Below, piece after piece: positions 1 through 6,265 of a stretch of DNA of 8,705 nucleotides (position 1 is the first letter of the stretch; each line of letters starts with the position of its first letter). The stretch spans positions 1 to 8,705 of the forward strand of contig JAJDIC010000084.1 of the NCBI GenBank assembly GCA_030266525.1. The letters run 5' to 3'. Origin of the DNA: Desulfovibrio sp. OttesenSCG-928-G15. GTDB lineage: Bacteria > Desulfobacterota > Desulfovibrionia > Desulfovibrionales > Desulfovibrionaceae. The position numbers were made by a program, and so were the translations under genes. Below the pieces are notes generated by a model. That model was given only the letters and a program-made list of their open reading frames with translations. It was not told the origin of the DNA and ran no database searches.

Positions 1-903
1 TTTCAGTTGCACATACTGCCTGCGTATATCCAGGTCAGGCCGCTTTATTTCCACGACAAGACCGGCTGTGAGGCGTGATTTCAATTTATGGTCAAGCCCC
101 GCGCAGACGGAAGGGTGGCAGTCAAAAGCAAGCGCCAGCAGCTTGTTGGACGAAGAAAAAGCATCAATCAGCGCGGCAAAAGCGTCCTGTAGTTCAGGCA
201 TAGACCCTATGCGCTGCATGTCGTCAATAAACAGGCATTGCTCGGACAATGAAAAGAAATTTCCCTTGAACAAGCTGGCGCTCTCAAGAAAGGCAATGTC
301 TGAAAAAAGGCAACTCAAGCCCTGTGTTCTGACCGCATTGGCCATGGCGGCAAGCAGATGGGTTTTACCCACTCCGCTGTGCCCGTATATAACAAAGGGA
401 GTGTAGGGAGGGCAGGTGGCTTTTTCAACTGATTCCTTCGCAGCGGCAAGCGGAAAGTCGTTTTTTCTGTTTACCAGAAAATTGTCCAGGGTGAAGTGCG
501 CGTTTTCCTGTCTGTCTGTTTTGGAAATCGGGATAACTGAGGGTTTTGCCGTCTGTCCATGGCTATATTGCCCGCCATCGCTCTTGCCGTTGCGACCGTT
601 ACCGTTTTTTCTGTTTTCAGGTGTAGTGGCTTGTACACCGGAGTGTGCGTGCTGAAGGCCCGGCGCATGCGTGAATCCATTTTTATAGATAATGGGCATC
701 CCGGTGGAAACAGCGCACACCTGTTCTTCAAATTTTGGTCTGGCCGTAGCCATAAACCAGTCCGCAAAAAAAGAATGCGGAAAGGCCACACTGATTACCT
801 GCTTGTTTTCATCCACCTCCAGTTCAAGTGGATCATACCAGCGGGCAAGCTCGTGATGAGGGAAGGTTTTTTCCAGGTGTTTTCTAAGCGTATCTTTAAA
901 CAC
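1..903 (-). CDS. dnaA: DnaA-family replication initiator, 3' end beyond window
   Basis: Chromosomal replication initiator of the DnaA type: an AAA+ ATPase that binds origin DNA and opens it. 301 codons are visible; the C-terminal DNA-binding domain IV lies outside. From a GTG start at 903, residues 1-75 form domain I (HLEKTFPHHELARWYDPLEL), about 80-135 a polar Asn/Gly-rich linker, and from about 136 (FTLDNFLV) the AAA+ domain. Walker A is GHSGVGKT (174-181), Walker B LFIDD (224-228), and the box VII arginine is in KLKSRL (R277). The stretch between the beta strand after Walker A and Walker B is about seven residues shorter than in E. coli DnaA and lacks a recognisable initiator-specific motif. 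The start is GTG because an in-frame stop lies at 930-928 and domain I begins at once; no good ribosome binding site is visible. Divergent from dnaX. A DnaA paralogue rather than the main initiator is possible. Confidence 0.9.
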   Translation of the reverse strand, partial: MFKDTLRKHLEKTFPHHELARWYDPLELEVDENKQVISVAFPHSFFADWFMATARPKFEEQVCAVSTGMPIIYKNGFTHAPGLQHAHSGVQATTPENRKNGNGRNGKSDGGQYSHGQTAKPSVIPISKTDRQENAHFTLDNFLVNRKNDFPLAAAKESVEKATCPPYTPFVIYGHSGVGKTHLLAAMANAVRTQGLSCLFSDIAFLESASLFKGNFFSLSEQCLFIDDMQRIGSMPELQDAFAALIDAFSSSNKLLALAFDCHPSVCAGLDHKLKSRLTAGLVVEIKRPDLDIRRQYVQLK

Positions 904-1014
904 GTGAGCGCAACTAGGTAACAGGTCTTATGGAAGCGTTGGGACTTCCGCAAATACATTGCAGAAAAATCACTGCGTTACGAAAAAGCTCGGCAGTCTG
1001 CGGCGCAATGGGGT

Positions 1015-1043
1015 TGTATAGCATAAAAGATTAAGAGCTTCAA
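1015..1043 (-). promoter_or_regulatory. Candidate sigma-70 promoter for dnaA
   Basis: Read on the minus strand, TTGAAG (1043-1038) and TATACA (1020-1015) are separated by exactly 17 bases, a good match to a -35/-10 pair. Transcription would begin near 1008, giving a leader of about 105 bases before the GTG at 903. The leader holds a small hairpin, GGAAG and CTTCC with an 8-base loop, near 932-949. The promoter call rests on spacing and consensus only. Confidence 0.55.
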
Positions 1044-1144
1044 TGCGGCTGTACCGGGAATTACCAGAACAGATGGAATATTTCCTTGGCACATGGAATT
1101 TTTTGGCGTGACTTTTTTCTGAATTTTTCTGTTTCTTTTCATTC

Positions 1145-1174
1145 TTGACCTTTGACCATTGAATACCGTAGCTT
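1145..1174 (+). promoter_or_regulatory. Weak candidate promoter for the dnaX operon
   Basis: TTGACC (1145-1150) is followed 18 bases later by TAGCTT (1169-1174). The -35 hexamer recurs seven bases on (1152-1157), making a TTGACC-T-TTGACC direct repeat. The -10 is a poor match. T-runs at roughly helical spacing lie immediately upstream and could bend the DNA. If this promoter were used, transcription would begin at about 1181, right at the base of the first hairpin below, which argues for some other start site. Confidence 0.3.
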
Positions 1175-1185
1175 CCTGTGGGAAA

Positions 1186-1229
1186 ACCCGGAAGGCGGGT
1201 GTTTTTCGCTGTGGCGTCCCGCCCTTTTT
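1186..1229 (+). terminator. Two overlapping terminator-like hairpins before dnaX
   Basis: Hairpin 1 pairs ACCCG (1186-1190) with CGGGT (1196-1200) around a GAAGG loop, followed by GTTTTT (1201-1206). Hairpin 2 pairs GGCGGG (1194-1199) with CCCGCC (1218-1223), with a nested CGC/GCG stem (1207-1209 with 1214-1216), and is followed by TTTTT (1225-1229). The two share 1196-1199, so only one can form at a time. They lie 41 to 84 bases before the dnaX ATG. They could be an attenuator in a dnaX leader or the end of an unseen small RNA. The structures are read directly; the role is inferred. Confidence 0.5.
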
Positions 1230-1269
1230 AATCAGGTGTTTTTATAAACCGTATGCGTGGAAAAGCTTC

Positions 1270-3420
1270 ATGAGCCAGGTGTCACTTACCGCCAAATATC
1301 GGCCGCAAACATTTGCCCAGGTGGCAGGACAAGATACGGTCAAGGCCATATTGTCCCGCGCTTCGCTTGAGCAGCGGGTTGCACCGGCCTATCTTTTCAG
1401 CGGAACGCGCGGGGTTGGCAAAACCACCCTTGCCAGAATATTTGCCAAAGCCCTGAATTGCCGCAACGCTCCTACAGCGGAGCCATGTAACGTCTGTGAC
1501 CAGTGCAGGGCGGTTACTGCGGGAAGCGCCGTGGACGTGGTGGAAATTGACGGCGCGTCCAACCGCGGCATTGATGACGTGCGCCGCCTGAAAGAAGTTG
1601 TGGGCTATGCGGCCATGGAAGGCGGCTACAAGATATTTATTATCGACGAAGCCCACATGCTTTCGCGTGAAGCGTTTAACGCGCTCCTTAAAACCCTGGA
1701 AGAACCCCCGGCCAGGGTGACATTTATCATGGCTACCACAGAGCCGCACAAATTTCCGGCTACAATCATCAGCCGCTGCCAGCACTATGTGTTCAAACCC
1801 CTTTCCGAAAACGGCCTTTCCCGACATCTGAGCGGTGTGCTGGAAGCGGAAAGCATTGAATTTGACCAGGCGGCTGTCAGGCTTATCGCCAGAAGAGGCG
1901 CGGGCAGTGTGCGTGACTCCATGTCGCTGCTCGGCCAAGTGCTTGCCCTGGGTGAAGGAAGCCTCAACGAAGAATCGGCCCGGAGCGTTCTCGGCCTTGC
2001 CGGGCAAGAGTCTTTTCTGGCTCTTTTGCATGCCTTTCAGGTCTCTGACCCTCTTGCCATTTCCCGGCAGTTGCAACAGCTTCTGGATCAGGGCCTGGAC
2101 ATCGGTTTTTTTCTCAGGGAACTGGCCGGATTGTGGCGCAATTTGTTCATGCTGTGCCAATCGGGCGAAGCAGCTCTGTCTGTAATTGATCTGCCCGAAA
2201 ACGAAGCCCGCAGATATCTGGAAGCGAGCCGGGATTTTTCCCTGCAACAAATTCACGCCTGCTGGCAAATGACTCTTGAAGGGCAGCGCCGGGTGCTGAC
2301 AAGCCTTGAACCGGCCCAGTCGCTTGAATTACTTTTGCTGAACCTTGGCATGCTTCCAAGACTGATTTCCCTTGAAAAACTTTCCGGAGCAGCAAGAAGC
2401 GGCCTGCCTTCTGACAAGGGTAACAAAGGCAGCCAGGGCGGCAGCCAGGGCGGCGGGCAGGGCAGCAATACGGGCGGCAGCAGGAGTGAAGCTTCTGGCG
2501 GTGGTAGTAATCTGCCTGCCATGGGCACTGGCGGAACCAGCAGTACGGGCGAATTATCAAGTCGGGTTATCGGGAAAAAGGCACAGCCCGACAACGGCGT
2601 CTCTTTTGCCGCTCGGTGCGATACCCCTGTTGTAAAAGAAGAAAGCCTTGCGTCGCCTGCGCAGCAAGCGCCTGAACAGCGAAAGCAGCCGGAAAAAACG
2701 GAGCAGCCGGAGCAAGTCGGGCAAGCGACAAGCCATATAGCGCGGGCAGAGCCTGCCAGGGAAGATGCTATCCCCCCGGATGGAGCGCCTCCTTTTGATC
2801 CGGAAAGGTACGAAGGCGAACTGGCTTATGTGGAAGCCTCACAGCCGGACGTGATGGCGGCGATACCTGATGAAAGCGCATCAGAGCCGGAATTTGCTCC
2901 GGCTCACGGCCCGGAGCTTTTGGCAGAAAAAGGGGCCGGAATGGAAGTTCCCCTACAGCCGGAAGGTGAAAATTTCCACAGTGAAACTCCCGGTAATGAC
3001 CCGGTGCTTGAGCAACTGAGCGCAGCTCCGGTTGAAGAGCTGACCACAGCCCACGCCGAACAGGCCGTATCGTACCCGGAATGGGATGATTTAATAACTT
3101 ATGGTAAACTTACCGAATGTGCGCCATGGATGCTGTCTTTGTTAAAAAGATTAGATGGAAAATGGATTAACGGTAAGTTACTTATTGAAGCTCATGACAA
3201 ATTCGCGCAAGAGCGCTTTGCAGAGCCCTCCATCCGTGAGCAGATGGAAGGCATTTTCAGGGGCTGGTGCGGTCATGTGCCTGAATACACCGTGAGCGCC
3301 AAAGAAATTGTGCGTAAAAGCCGGGACGAATTGAAAGCCGAGGTCATGGAACACCCTCTGGTCAAGGAAGTGCAGCAGCATTTTGGTGGGTATGTGATTG
3401 ATTTCGGTTCTGTGCAGTAA
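1270..3420 (+). CDS. dnaX: DNA polymerase III subunit tau (gamma/tau clamp loader)
   Basis: Clamp-loader subunit of the replicase; it loads the beta clamp and, as full-length tau, tethers polymerase and helicase. 716 residues from ATG 1270, chosen because MSQVSLTAKYRPQTF is the usual DnaX start; a longer frame back to 1159 would run through the leader hairpins. Visible: Walker A GTRGVGKT (45-52), zinc-binding cysteines C64, C73, C76 and C79, Walker B IFIIDEAH (122-129), sensor 1 around MATTEP (154-159), and the SRC motif (168-170). Domain III follows to about 375. A Gly/Ser/Gln-rich linker (about 380-430) with a tandem repeat and a long Pro/Glu/Ala-rich linker (about 455-600) lead to a tau C-terminal domain (about 605-716). 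An AAAAAG run at 2575-2580 sits where a shorter gamma form would end. Codons near 3085-3190 are unusually AT-rich. First gene of a likely dnaX-ybaB-recR-tatD operon. Confidence 0.97.
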   Translation: MSQVSLTAKYRPQTFAQVAGQDTVKAILSRASLEQRVAPAYLFSGTRGVGKTTLARIFAKALNCRNAPTAEPCNVCDQCRAVTAGSAVDVVEIDGASNRGIDDVRRLKEVVGYAAMEGGYKIFIIDEAHMLSREAFNALLKTLEEPPARVTFIMATTEPHKFPATIISRCQHYVFKPLSENGLSRHLSGVLEAESIEFDQAAVRLIARRGAGSVRDSMSLLGQVLALGEGSLNEESARSVLGLAGQESFLALLHAFQVSDPLAISRQLQQLLDQGLDIGFFLRELAGLWRNLFMLCQSGEAALSVIDLPENEARRYLEASRDFSLQQIHACWQMTLEGQRRVLTSLEPAQSLELLLLNLGMLPRLISLEKLSGAARSGLPSDKGNKGSQGGSQGGGQGSNTGGSRSEASGGGSNLPAMGTGGTSSTGELSSRVIGKKAQPDNGVSFAARCDTPVVKEESLASPAQQAPEQRKQPEKTEQPEQVGQATSHIARAEPAREDAIPPDGAPPFDPERYEGELAYVEASQPDVMAAIPDESASEPEFAPAHGPELLAEKGAGMEVPLQPEGENFHSETPGNDPVLEQLSAAPVEELTTAHAEQAVSYPEWDDLITYGKLTECAPWMLSLLKRLDGKWINGKLLIEAHDKFAQERFAEPSIREQMEGIFRGWCGHVPEYTVSAKEIVRKSRDELKAEVMEHPLVKEVQQHFGGYVIDFGSVQ
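2428..2463 (+). repeat. 12-base tandem repeat coding GSQG in the DnaX linker
   Basis: Three 12-base units (2428-2439, 2440-2451, 2452-2463). The first two are identical (GGCAGCCAGGGC) and the third differs by two bases. They encode Gly-Ser-Gln-Gly, Gly-Ser-Gln-Gly and Gly-Gly-Gln-Gly inside the flexible linker. The unit is a multiple of three, so copy-number change would lengthen the linker without breaking the frame. Confidence 0.85.
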
Positions 3421-3487
3421 AGACCATTCCCGGTACAGTAAGTTATAACGCTGCTAACAGCAGAGAAACCACGAATCAGGACAGTAT

Positions 3488-3799
3488 ATGAATGTATTTG
3501 AACTTATGAAGCAGGCGAAAGACATGCAGGGAAAAATGTCCCAGCTTCAGGAAGCGCTTGGCTCGCAAAGTGTGGAAGGCACCAGCGGCGGCGGCATGGT
3601 ACGCGTGACCTGTACCGGCAAAATGGATATCCTTTCCGTCACCATAGACAAGGCCACCGTTGATCCGGAAGATGTCGGCATGCTGGAAGATCTGGTCAAA
3701 GCCGCCGTCAATGACGCATTGCATCAGGCAAAAAACTTGGCTGCGCAAGAAATGAGCAGCCTTACCGGCGGACTGAACATTGCCGGTCTGTTCAGCTGA
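3488..3799 (+). CDS. ybaB: YbaB/EbfC nucleoid-associated protein
   Basis: 103-residue DNA-binding protein of the YbaB/EbfC family, small dimers that coat DNA and affect nucleoid structure. The family pattern is clear: an N-terminal helix rich in Met, Gln and Lys (MNVFELMKQAKDMQGKMSQLQEAL), a Gly-rich turn (GTSGGGMVRVTCTGKMDILSVTID), an acidic segment ending LEDLVKAAVNDAL, and a C-terminal helix with ...EMSSLTGGLNIAGLF. Length is normal for the family. An AGGA ribosome binding site lies seven bases or so before the ATG. It stands 67 bases after dnaX and 20 bases before recR, the arrangement seen in many bacteria, where dnaX, ybaB and recR form one operon. The gap to dnaX holds only a small CTGCT/AGCAG hairpin. 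Confidence 0.95.
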   Translation: MNVFELMKQAKDMQGKMSQLQEALGSQSVEGTSGGGMVRVTCTGKMDILSVTIDKATVDPEDVGMLEDLVKAAVNDALHQAKNLAAQEMSSLTGGLNIAGLFS

Positions 3800-3819
3800 C
3801 AAGCGCACAGACACACGCC

Positions 3820-4425
3820 ATGCAAAAAATTCCCGAACCGCTCAAAGCCGTTGTGGATCAACTGGCCCGCCTGCCCGGACTCGGCCCGAAATCTGCCTTG
3901 CGTTGCGCCATGTCTTTCCTGAAATGGCCCGAAAGCGAAACACGCAGGCTTGGCAACGCCATTTATGCCCTGCGCGACAATCTGCATTTATGCGCCCGCT
4001 GCGGGGCGCTGTCTGATACCGATCCTTGCGCGCTTTGTCTGGATCCTACCCGGTCAGACGATACCTTGTGCATCGTCGCTGACTGGGACAGTATGCTCAC
4101 CCTGGAAGACGGCGGCTTTTATCAGGGACGGTTCCTTATTCTCGGCGGTCTGCTTGCCCCGCTGGACAACATGAACCAGGAAAGTCTCGACCTGGACCGC
4201 CTCGACAGGCGCCTTGCCGATCAGTCAATCATGGAAGTCATTCTCGCTCTTGGCGCAACAGTTGAAGCTGAAAATACCGCCTCTTTCATTCGTACCAGAG
4301 TACAAGCCCGTTATCCGCATATTCGCGTTTCCCGCCTGGCTCAGGGCATTCCGCTTGGCGCGGAAGTCAAATTCATGGACAAGGAAACCTTGCGCCAATC
4401 TCTCAAGTTCCGGCAGGATCTGTAA
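3820..4425 (+). CDS. recR: Recombination mediator RecR
   Basis: RecR works with RecO (and RecF) to load RecA onto single-stranded DNA at gaps. At 201 residues it has the family's usual length and order: an N-terminal helix-hairpin-helix (about 11-30, LARLPGLGPKSALRCAM), a four-cysteine zinc site (C58, C61, C70, C73), a Toprim domain (about 81-175, with GGLLAPLDNM), and the C-terminal GIPLG...EVKFMDKETL signature of the oligomer interface. In the Toprim strand it reads IVADWDSM where E. coli RecR has VVESPAD, so the usual acidic residue is Ala87; RecR's Toprim is thought not to be catalytic. The ribosome binding site is weak, so translation may be coupled to ybaB 20 bases upstream. The stop abuts the tatD GTG. 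Confidence 0.97.
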   Translation: MQKIPEPLKAVVDQLARLPGLGPKSALRCAMSFLKWPESETRRLGNAIYALRDNLHLCARCGALSDTDPCALCLDPTRSDDTLCIVADWDSMLTLEDGGFYQGRFLILGGLLAPLDNMNQESLDLDRLDRRLADQSIMEVILALGATVEAENTASFIRTRVQARYPHIRVSRLAQGIPLGAEVKFMDKETLRQSLKFRQDL

Positions 4426-5271
4426 GTGAGCAAAAAGAAAAGCCAGCCCTTTTTTCCGCCCCCGGATTTACCGCTGACCGGTGTTGAATCGCACGCCCAC
4501 CTGAACAGCAGGCAATTTGCGCCCGATATTGACGCTGTTATGCAAAGGGCGACAGACGCGGGCGTGGCCCAGATTATTCAGGTTTTTCTCAGCCCGGAAG
4601 CCTGGGCCGAAGGCAAAGGGTATTTCGACGCCTACCCTCACGTGTATTTCATTCTCGGCACCCACCCCACGGAAGCCATGAATTACTCTGACACCGTGGA
4701 AAATGGTATTGCAGATGCTATTAGCAGCGATAAGCGCATCCGGGGAATAGGCGAAATCGGGCTGGATTATTACTGGAAAGATTGCCCGCCCGAAGTGCAA
4801 AAGCAGGTATTCGTGCGCCAACTGGCCCTGGCCAGACGGCTTTCGCTGCCCGCCATTATCCACTGCCGGGAAGCAGAAGGCGACACTTTGAGCATTCTGG
4901 AAGAGAACGGCTTCAAAAATTACCCTGTTCTTTGGCACTGCTTTGGGGGCAACACCGGCATGGCGCAACGCATCATAGACAACGGCTGGCACATTTCCGT
5001 TCCCGGCCCGGTTACCTTTCCGGCTAACCAGGCCCTGCGCGAAGCGGTAGCCGCCATCCCGCAAGAACGCCTGCTGGTGGAAACAGACTGCCCCTACCTT
5101 TCTCCGGCCCCTCTTCGCGGCAAACGCAATGAACCGGCAAACCTCGGCTACACCATAGCAGCCATGGCAGAAGCACGCGGCGTAAGCCCTGAGGAACTCT
5201 GGACCCAATGCGGCGACAATGCGCGGCGGTTTTTTGGTATTGTTGCTTCTGGTGCGGTGTCTGCTCAATAA
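4426..5271 (+). CDS. tatD: TatD-family metal-dependent hydrolase (DNase)
   Basis: TatD-like TIM-barrel metal-dependent hydrolase; family members are 3'-5' exonucleases acting on damaged or fragmented DNA, which fits its place beside recR. 281 residues. The metal-site residues are all present: H23 and H25 (ESHAHL), E110 (GEIGLDYYW), H146 (IIHCREAEGD), H171 (HCFGG) and D221 (LLVETDCPYLSP). The start is GTG directly after the recR stop TAA, which implies translational coupling; the first 18 residues, MSKKKSQPFFPPPDLPL, are a basic and Pro-rich extension before the barrel. The stop codon lies in the left arm of a hairpin. Exact substrate cannot be read from sequence; the symbol is used in its family sense and the gene could equally be called ycfH-type. 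Confidence 0.92.
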   Translation: MSKKKSQPFFPPPDLPLTGVESHAHLNSRQFAPDIDAVMQRATDAGVAQIIQVFLSPEAWAEGKGYFDAYPHVYFILGTHPTEAMNYSDTVENGIADAISSDKRIRGIGEIGLDYYWKDCPPEVQKQVFVRQLALARRLSLPAIIHCREAEGDTLSILEENGFKNYPVLWHCFGGNTGMAQRIIDNGWHISVPGPVTFPANQALREAVAAIPQERLLVETDCPYLSPAPLRGKRNEPANLGYTIAAMAEARGVSPEELWTQCGDNARRFFGIVASGAVSAQ

Positions 5272-5337
5272 GGCCCACTTCACTTCGCCTCATTGAGCGG
5301 AAGACAGCAAAACAAAAAACCTGTTTTTTGCTTTGCT
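5263..5337 (+). terminator. Tandem hairpins ending the dnaX-tatD cluster
   Basis: Hairpin A pairs GCTCAAT (5263-5269) with ATTGAGC (5292-5298), and GGC with GCC inside it; the tatD stop codon lies in its left arm. Hairpin B pairs the segment 5306-5319 with 5324-5337: AGCAAA with TTTGCT, one A/C mismatch, then CAAAAAA with TTTTTTG around a short CCTG loop. The T-run in arm B could act as the release tract for hairpin A or, read leftwards, the A-run could do so on the other strand. The strand of action is uncertain. Confidence 0.6.
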
Positions 5338-5416
5338 CCCGCCGCCAAAAACGGCGCGGACCCGGGCGGCTGGGGTGACCCCCTTCGCAAACCCCATTTG
5401 TTGTAGCGGATGGGGT
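5338..5416 (+). other. GC-rich structured spacer upstream of hisH
   Basis: Several competing stems can be drawn. CGCCG (5340-5344) pairs with CGGCG (5352-5356) around CCAAAAA, but GCCGCC (5341-5346) can instead pair with GGCGGC (5365-5370). ACCCCA (5391-5396) can pair either with TGGGGT upstream (5371-5376) or with TGGGGT downstream (5411-5416; the latter stem is 7 bases with ATGGGGT 5410-5416). This could be an RNA switch, a set of terminators, or simply a GC-rich repeat. There is no His-codon leader peptide in view, so a classic his attenuator is not supported. Confidence 0.4.
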
Positions 5417-5429
5417 ACTAGAATACAGA
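5401..5429 (+). promoter_or_regulatory. Weak candidate promoter for hisH
   Basis: TTGTAG (5401-5406) and TACAGA (5424-5429) are 17 bases apart. The -35 lies in the loop and right arm of the ACCCCAT/ATGGGGT stem. The start point would be near 5436, giving a leader of about 47 bases with AGGAGAG at 5471-5477 ahead of the hisH ATG. Match to consensus is modest. Confidence 0.35.
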
Positions 5430-5482
5430 GCTTTTTCCTTTGGTGAGGCTCTCGGTAAAGCGCATTTTTTAGGAGAGCACCC

Positions 5483-6115
5483 ATGTTGACTATTCTGGAT
5501 TATGAGGCAGGCAACCAGACCAGCGTGTTGCTGGCCCTGCGCTCGCTTGGCATTCCCGCTGTTATCACCGCTGACCCTGCTGTGATTAATGATTCCTCCG
5601 GAGTAATTTTTCCCGGTGTCGGCGCGGCTCGGCAGGCCATGGATCTGTTACGTAGAACTGGTCTGGACGCAGTGCTGCGATCAGTGGTCGAAGAAGGTAA
5701 ACCCCTGCTCGGAGTATGTCTTGGCTGCCAGATCCTGCTTGAGCACAGCGAGGAGAATGATACCCCCACCCTCGGCATCATCCGTGGACGTTGCAAACGC
5801 TTTCCCGAAAGCCTTCGCGATGAAGACGGCCTGCCCATTATCATCCCGCATATGGGCTGGAACGGCTATTCCCTGCGTAAGGATTCCCCGCTTTTTGACG
5901 GCATTGCAGCCAACGCGGAGTTTTATTTCGTGCACAGCTTTTATGTGGAAACAGAGCCTGATCTGGTTTTGGCAACCACGTATCACGGAATGGAGTTTTG
6001 CTCCGCCTACGGCAAAGACGGCTTGTGGGCCGTGCAGTTTCACCCGGAAAAAAGCGGCAAAAGCGGGTTGCGCGTTCTCGCCAATTTCTACACCTACTGC
6101 CTGGGGAAACGCTGA
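5483..6115 (+). CDS. hisH: Imidazole glycerol phosphate synthase, glutaminase subunit HisH
   Basis: Class I glutamine amidotransferase that frees ammonia from glutamine and channels it to HisF for the fifth step of histidine synthesis, where PRFAR becomes imidazole glycerol phosphate and AICAR. 210 residues, normal length. The catalytic triad is visible: C79 (GVCLGCQ), H187 and E189 ([11 protein letters not shown]). The oxyanion-strand region is FPGVGAA (43-49). The N-terminus reads [11 protein letters not shown] where most HisH have YGAGN. A strong AGGAGAG site lies five bases before the ATG. The last codons and stop (LGKR, TGA) are part of a large palindrome whose other copy ends the convergent regulator gene. 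Its partner hisF is not adjacent but about 1.1 kb downstream, beyond the regulator. Confidence 0.97.
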   Translation: MLTILDYEAGNQTSVLLALRSLGIPAVITADPAVINDSSGVIFPGVGAARQAMDLLRRTGLDAVLRSVVEEGKPLLGVCLGCQILLEHSEENDTPTLGIIRGRCKRFPESLRDEDGLPIIIPHMGWNGYSLRKDSPLFDGIAANAEFYFVHSFYVETEPDLVLATTYHGMEFCSAYGKDGLWAVQFHPEKSGKSGLRVLANFYTYCLGKR

Positions 6116-6233
6116 TTTTTTCCGTCTGGACTGCGTTACTGCGACTTTTGTAAAGGCAGGCTGGACTCTTAGGTCCTGCCTGCCTTTACAAAAGTCGCGC
6201 GCCTTGCCAGACGGAAAAACTCAGCGTTTCCCC
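6103..6233. repeat. 131-base imperfect palindrome overlapping the hisH 3' end
   Basis: The outer arms 6103-6129 and 6207-6233 pair over 27 positions with one mismatch (T6116/C6220); they include GGGGAAACGCTGA and TTTTTCCGTCTGG. After an internal loop (6130-6140 against 6199-6206), 6141-6160 pairs perfectly with 6179-6198 over 20 bases. Inside that, GGAC (6163-6166) pairs with GTCC (6173-6176) around TCTTAG. The T-run after the hisH stop and the A-run in the right arm give terminator-like features on both strands, so a bidirectional terminator between convergent genes is likely. The left arm contains the last hisH codons and stop. Confidence 0.85.
6191..6232 (+). repeat. 42-base direct repeat, copy 1 (right arm of palindrome)
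   Basis: This copy matches 6366-6407 at 40 of 42 positions, with the first 34 bases identical (mismatches at 6225 and 6230). It forms most of the right arm of the palindrome. Read on the minus strand it ends a short frame in Pro-Gly-Lys-Arg-stop, the same tail as hisH, but no recognisable gene precedes it, so it is an orphan copy. Confidence 0.9.
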
Positions 6234-6265
6234 GGCTCTCGCCGATATTGGTAGAGAAGAGAAGA

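Larger units (their letters stand above)
904..1269. other. Divergent dnaA-dnaX intergenic region
   Basis: This 366-base stretch has no convincing gene. It holds the candidate leftward dnaA promoter, a T-rich segment with regularly spaced T-runs (1099-1104, 1113-1118, 1124-1128, 1132-1139), a candidate rightward promoter and two overlapping terminator-like hairpins before dnaX. I looked for DnaA boxes (TTATCCACA-like) because a region beside dnaA can be an origin; none was found by eye. I also looked for the SRP RNA that sits near dnaX in some bacteria and did not find its conserved asymmetric loop. Confidence 0.6.

Noticed and set aside
1159..1269. A longer dnaX starting at TTG 1159
   Set aside because: The extra 37 codons run through two terminator-like hairpins and the conserved DnaX start is at ATG 1270.
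904..1269. Replication origin or SRP RNA next to dnaA/dnaX
   Set aside because: No DnaA boxes were found by eye, and the conserved SRP RNA core was not found.
1282..2268. A 328-codon open frame opposite dnaX
   Set aside because: It is antisense to a conserved gene, with His/Phe/Gly-rich composition typical of a reverse-frame shadow and no recognisable domain.
4468..5283. A 271-codon open frame opposite tatD
   Set aside because: It is a shadow of tatD on the other strand; tatD has all its metal-binding residues, while this frame shows no domain.
5290..5484. A 64-codon leftward frame between tatD and hisH
   Set aside because: It spans the hairpins and reads as low-complexity basic sequence without a domain; it is better explained by a structured spacer or repeat.
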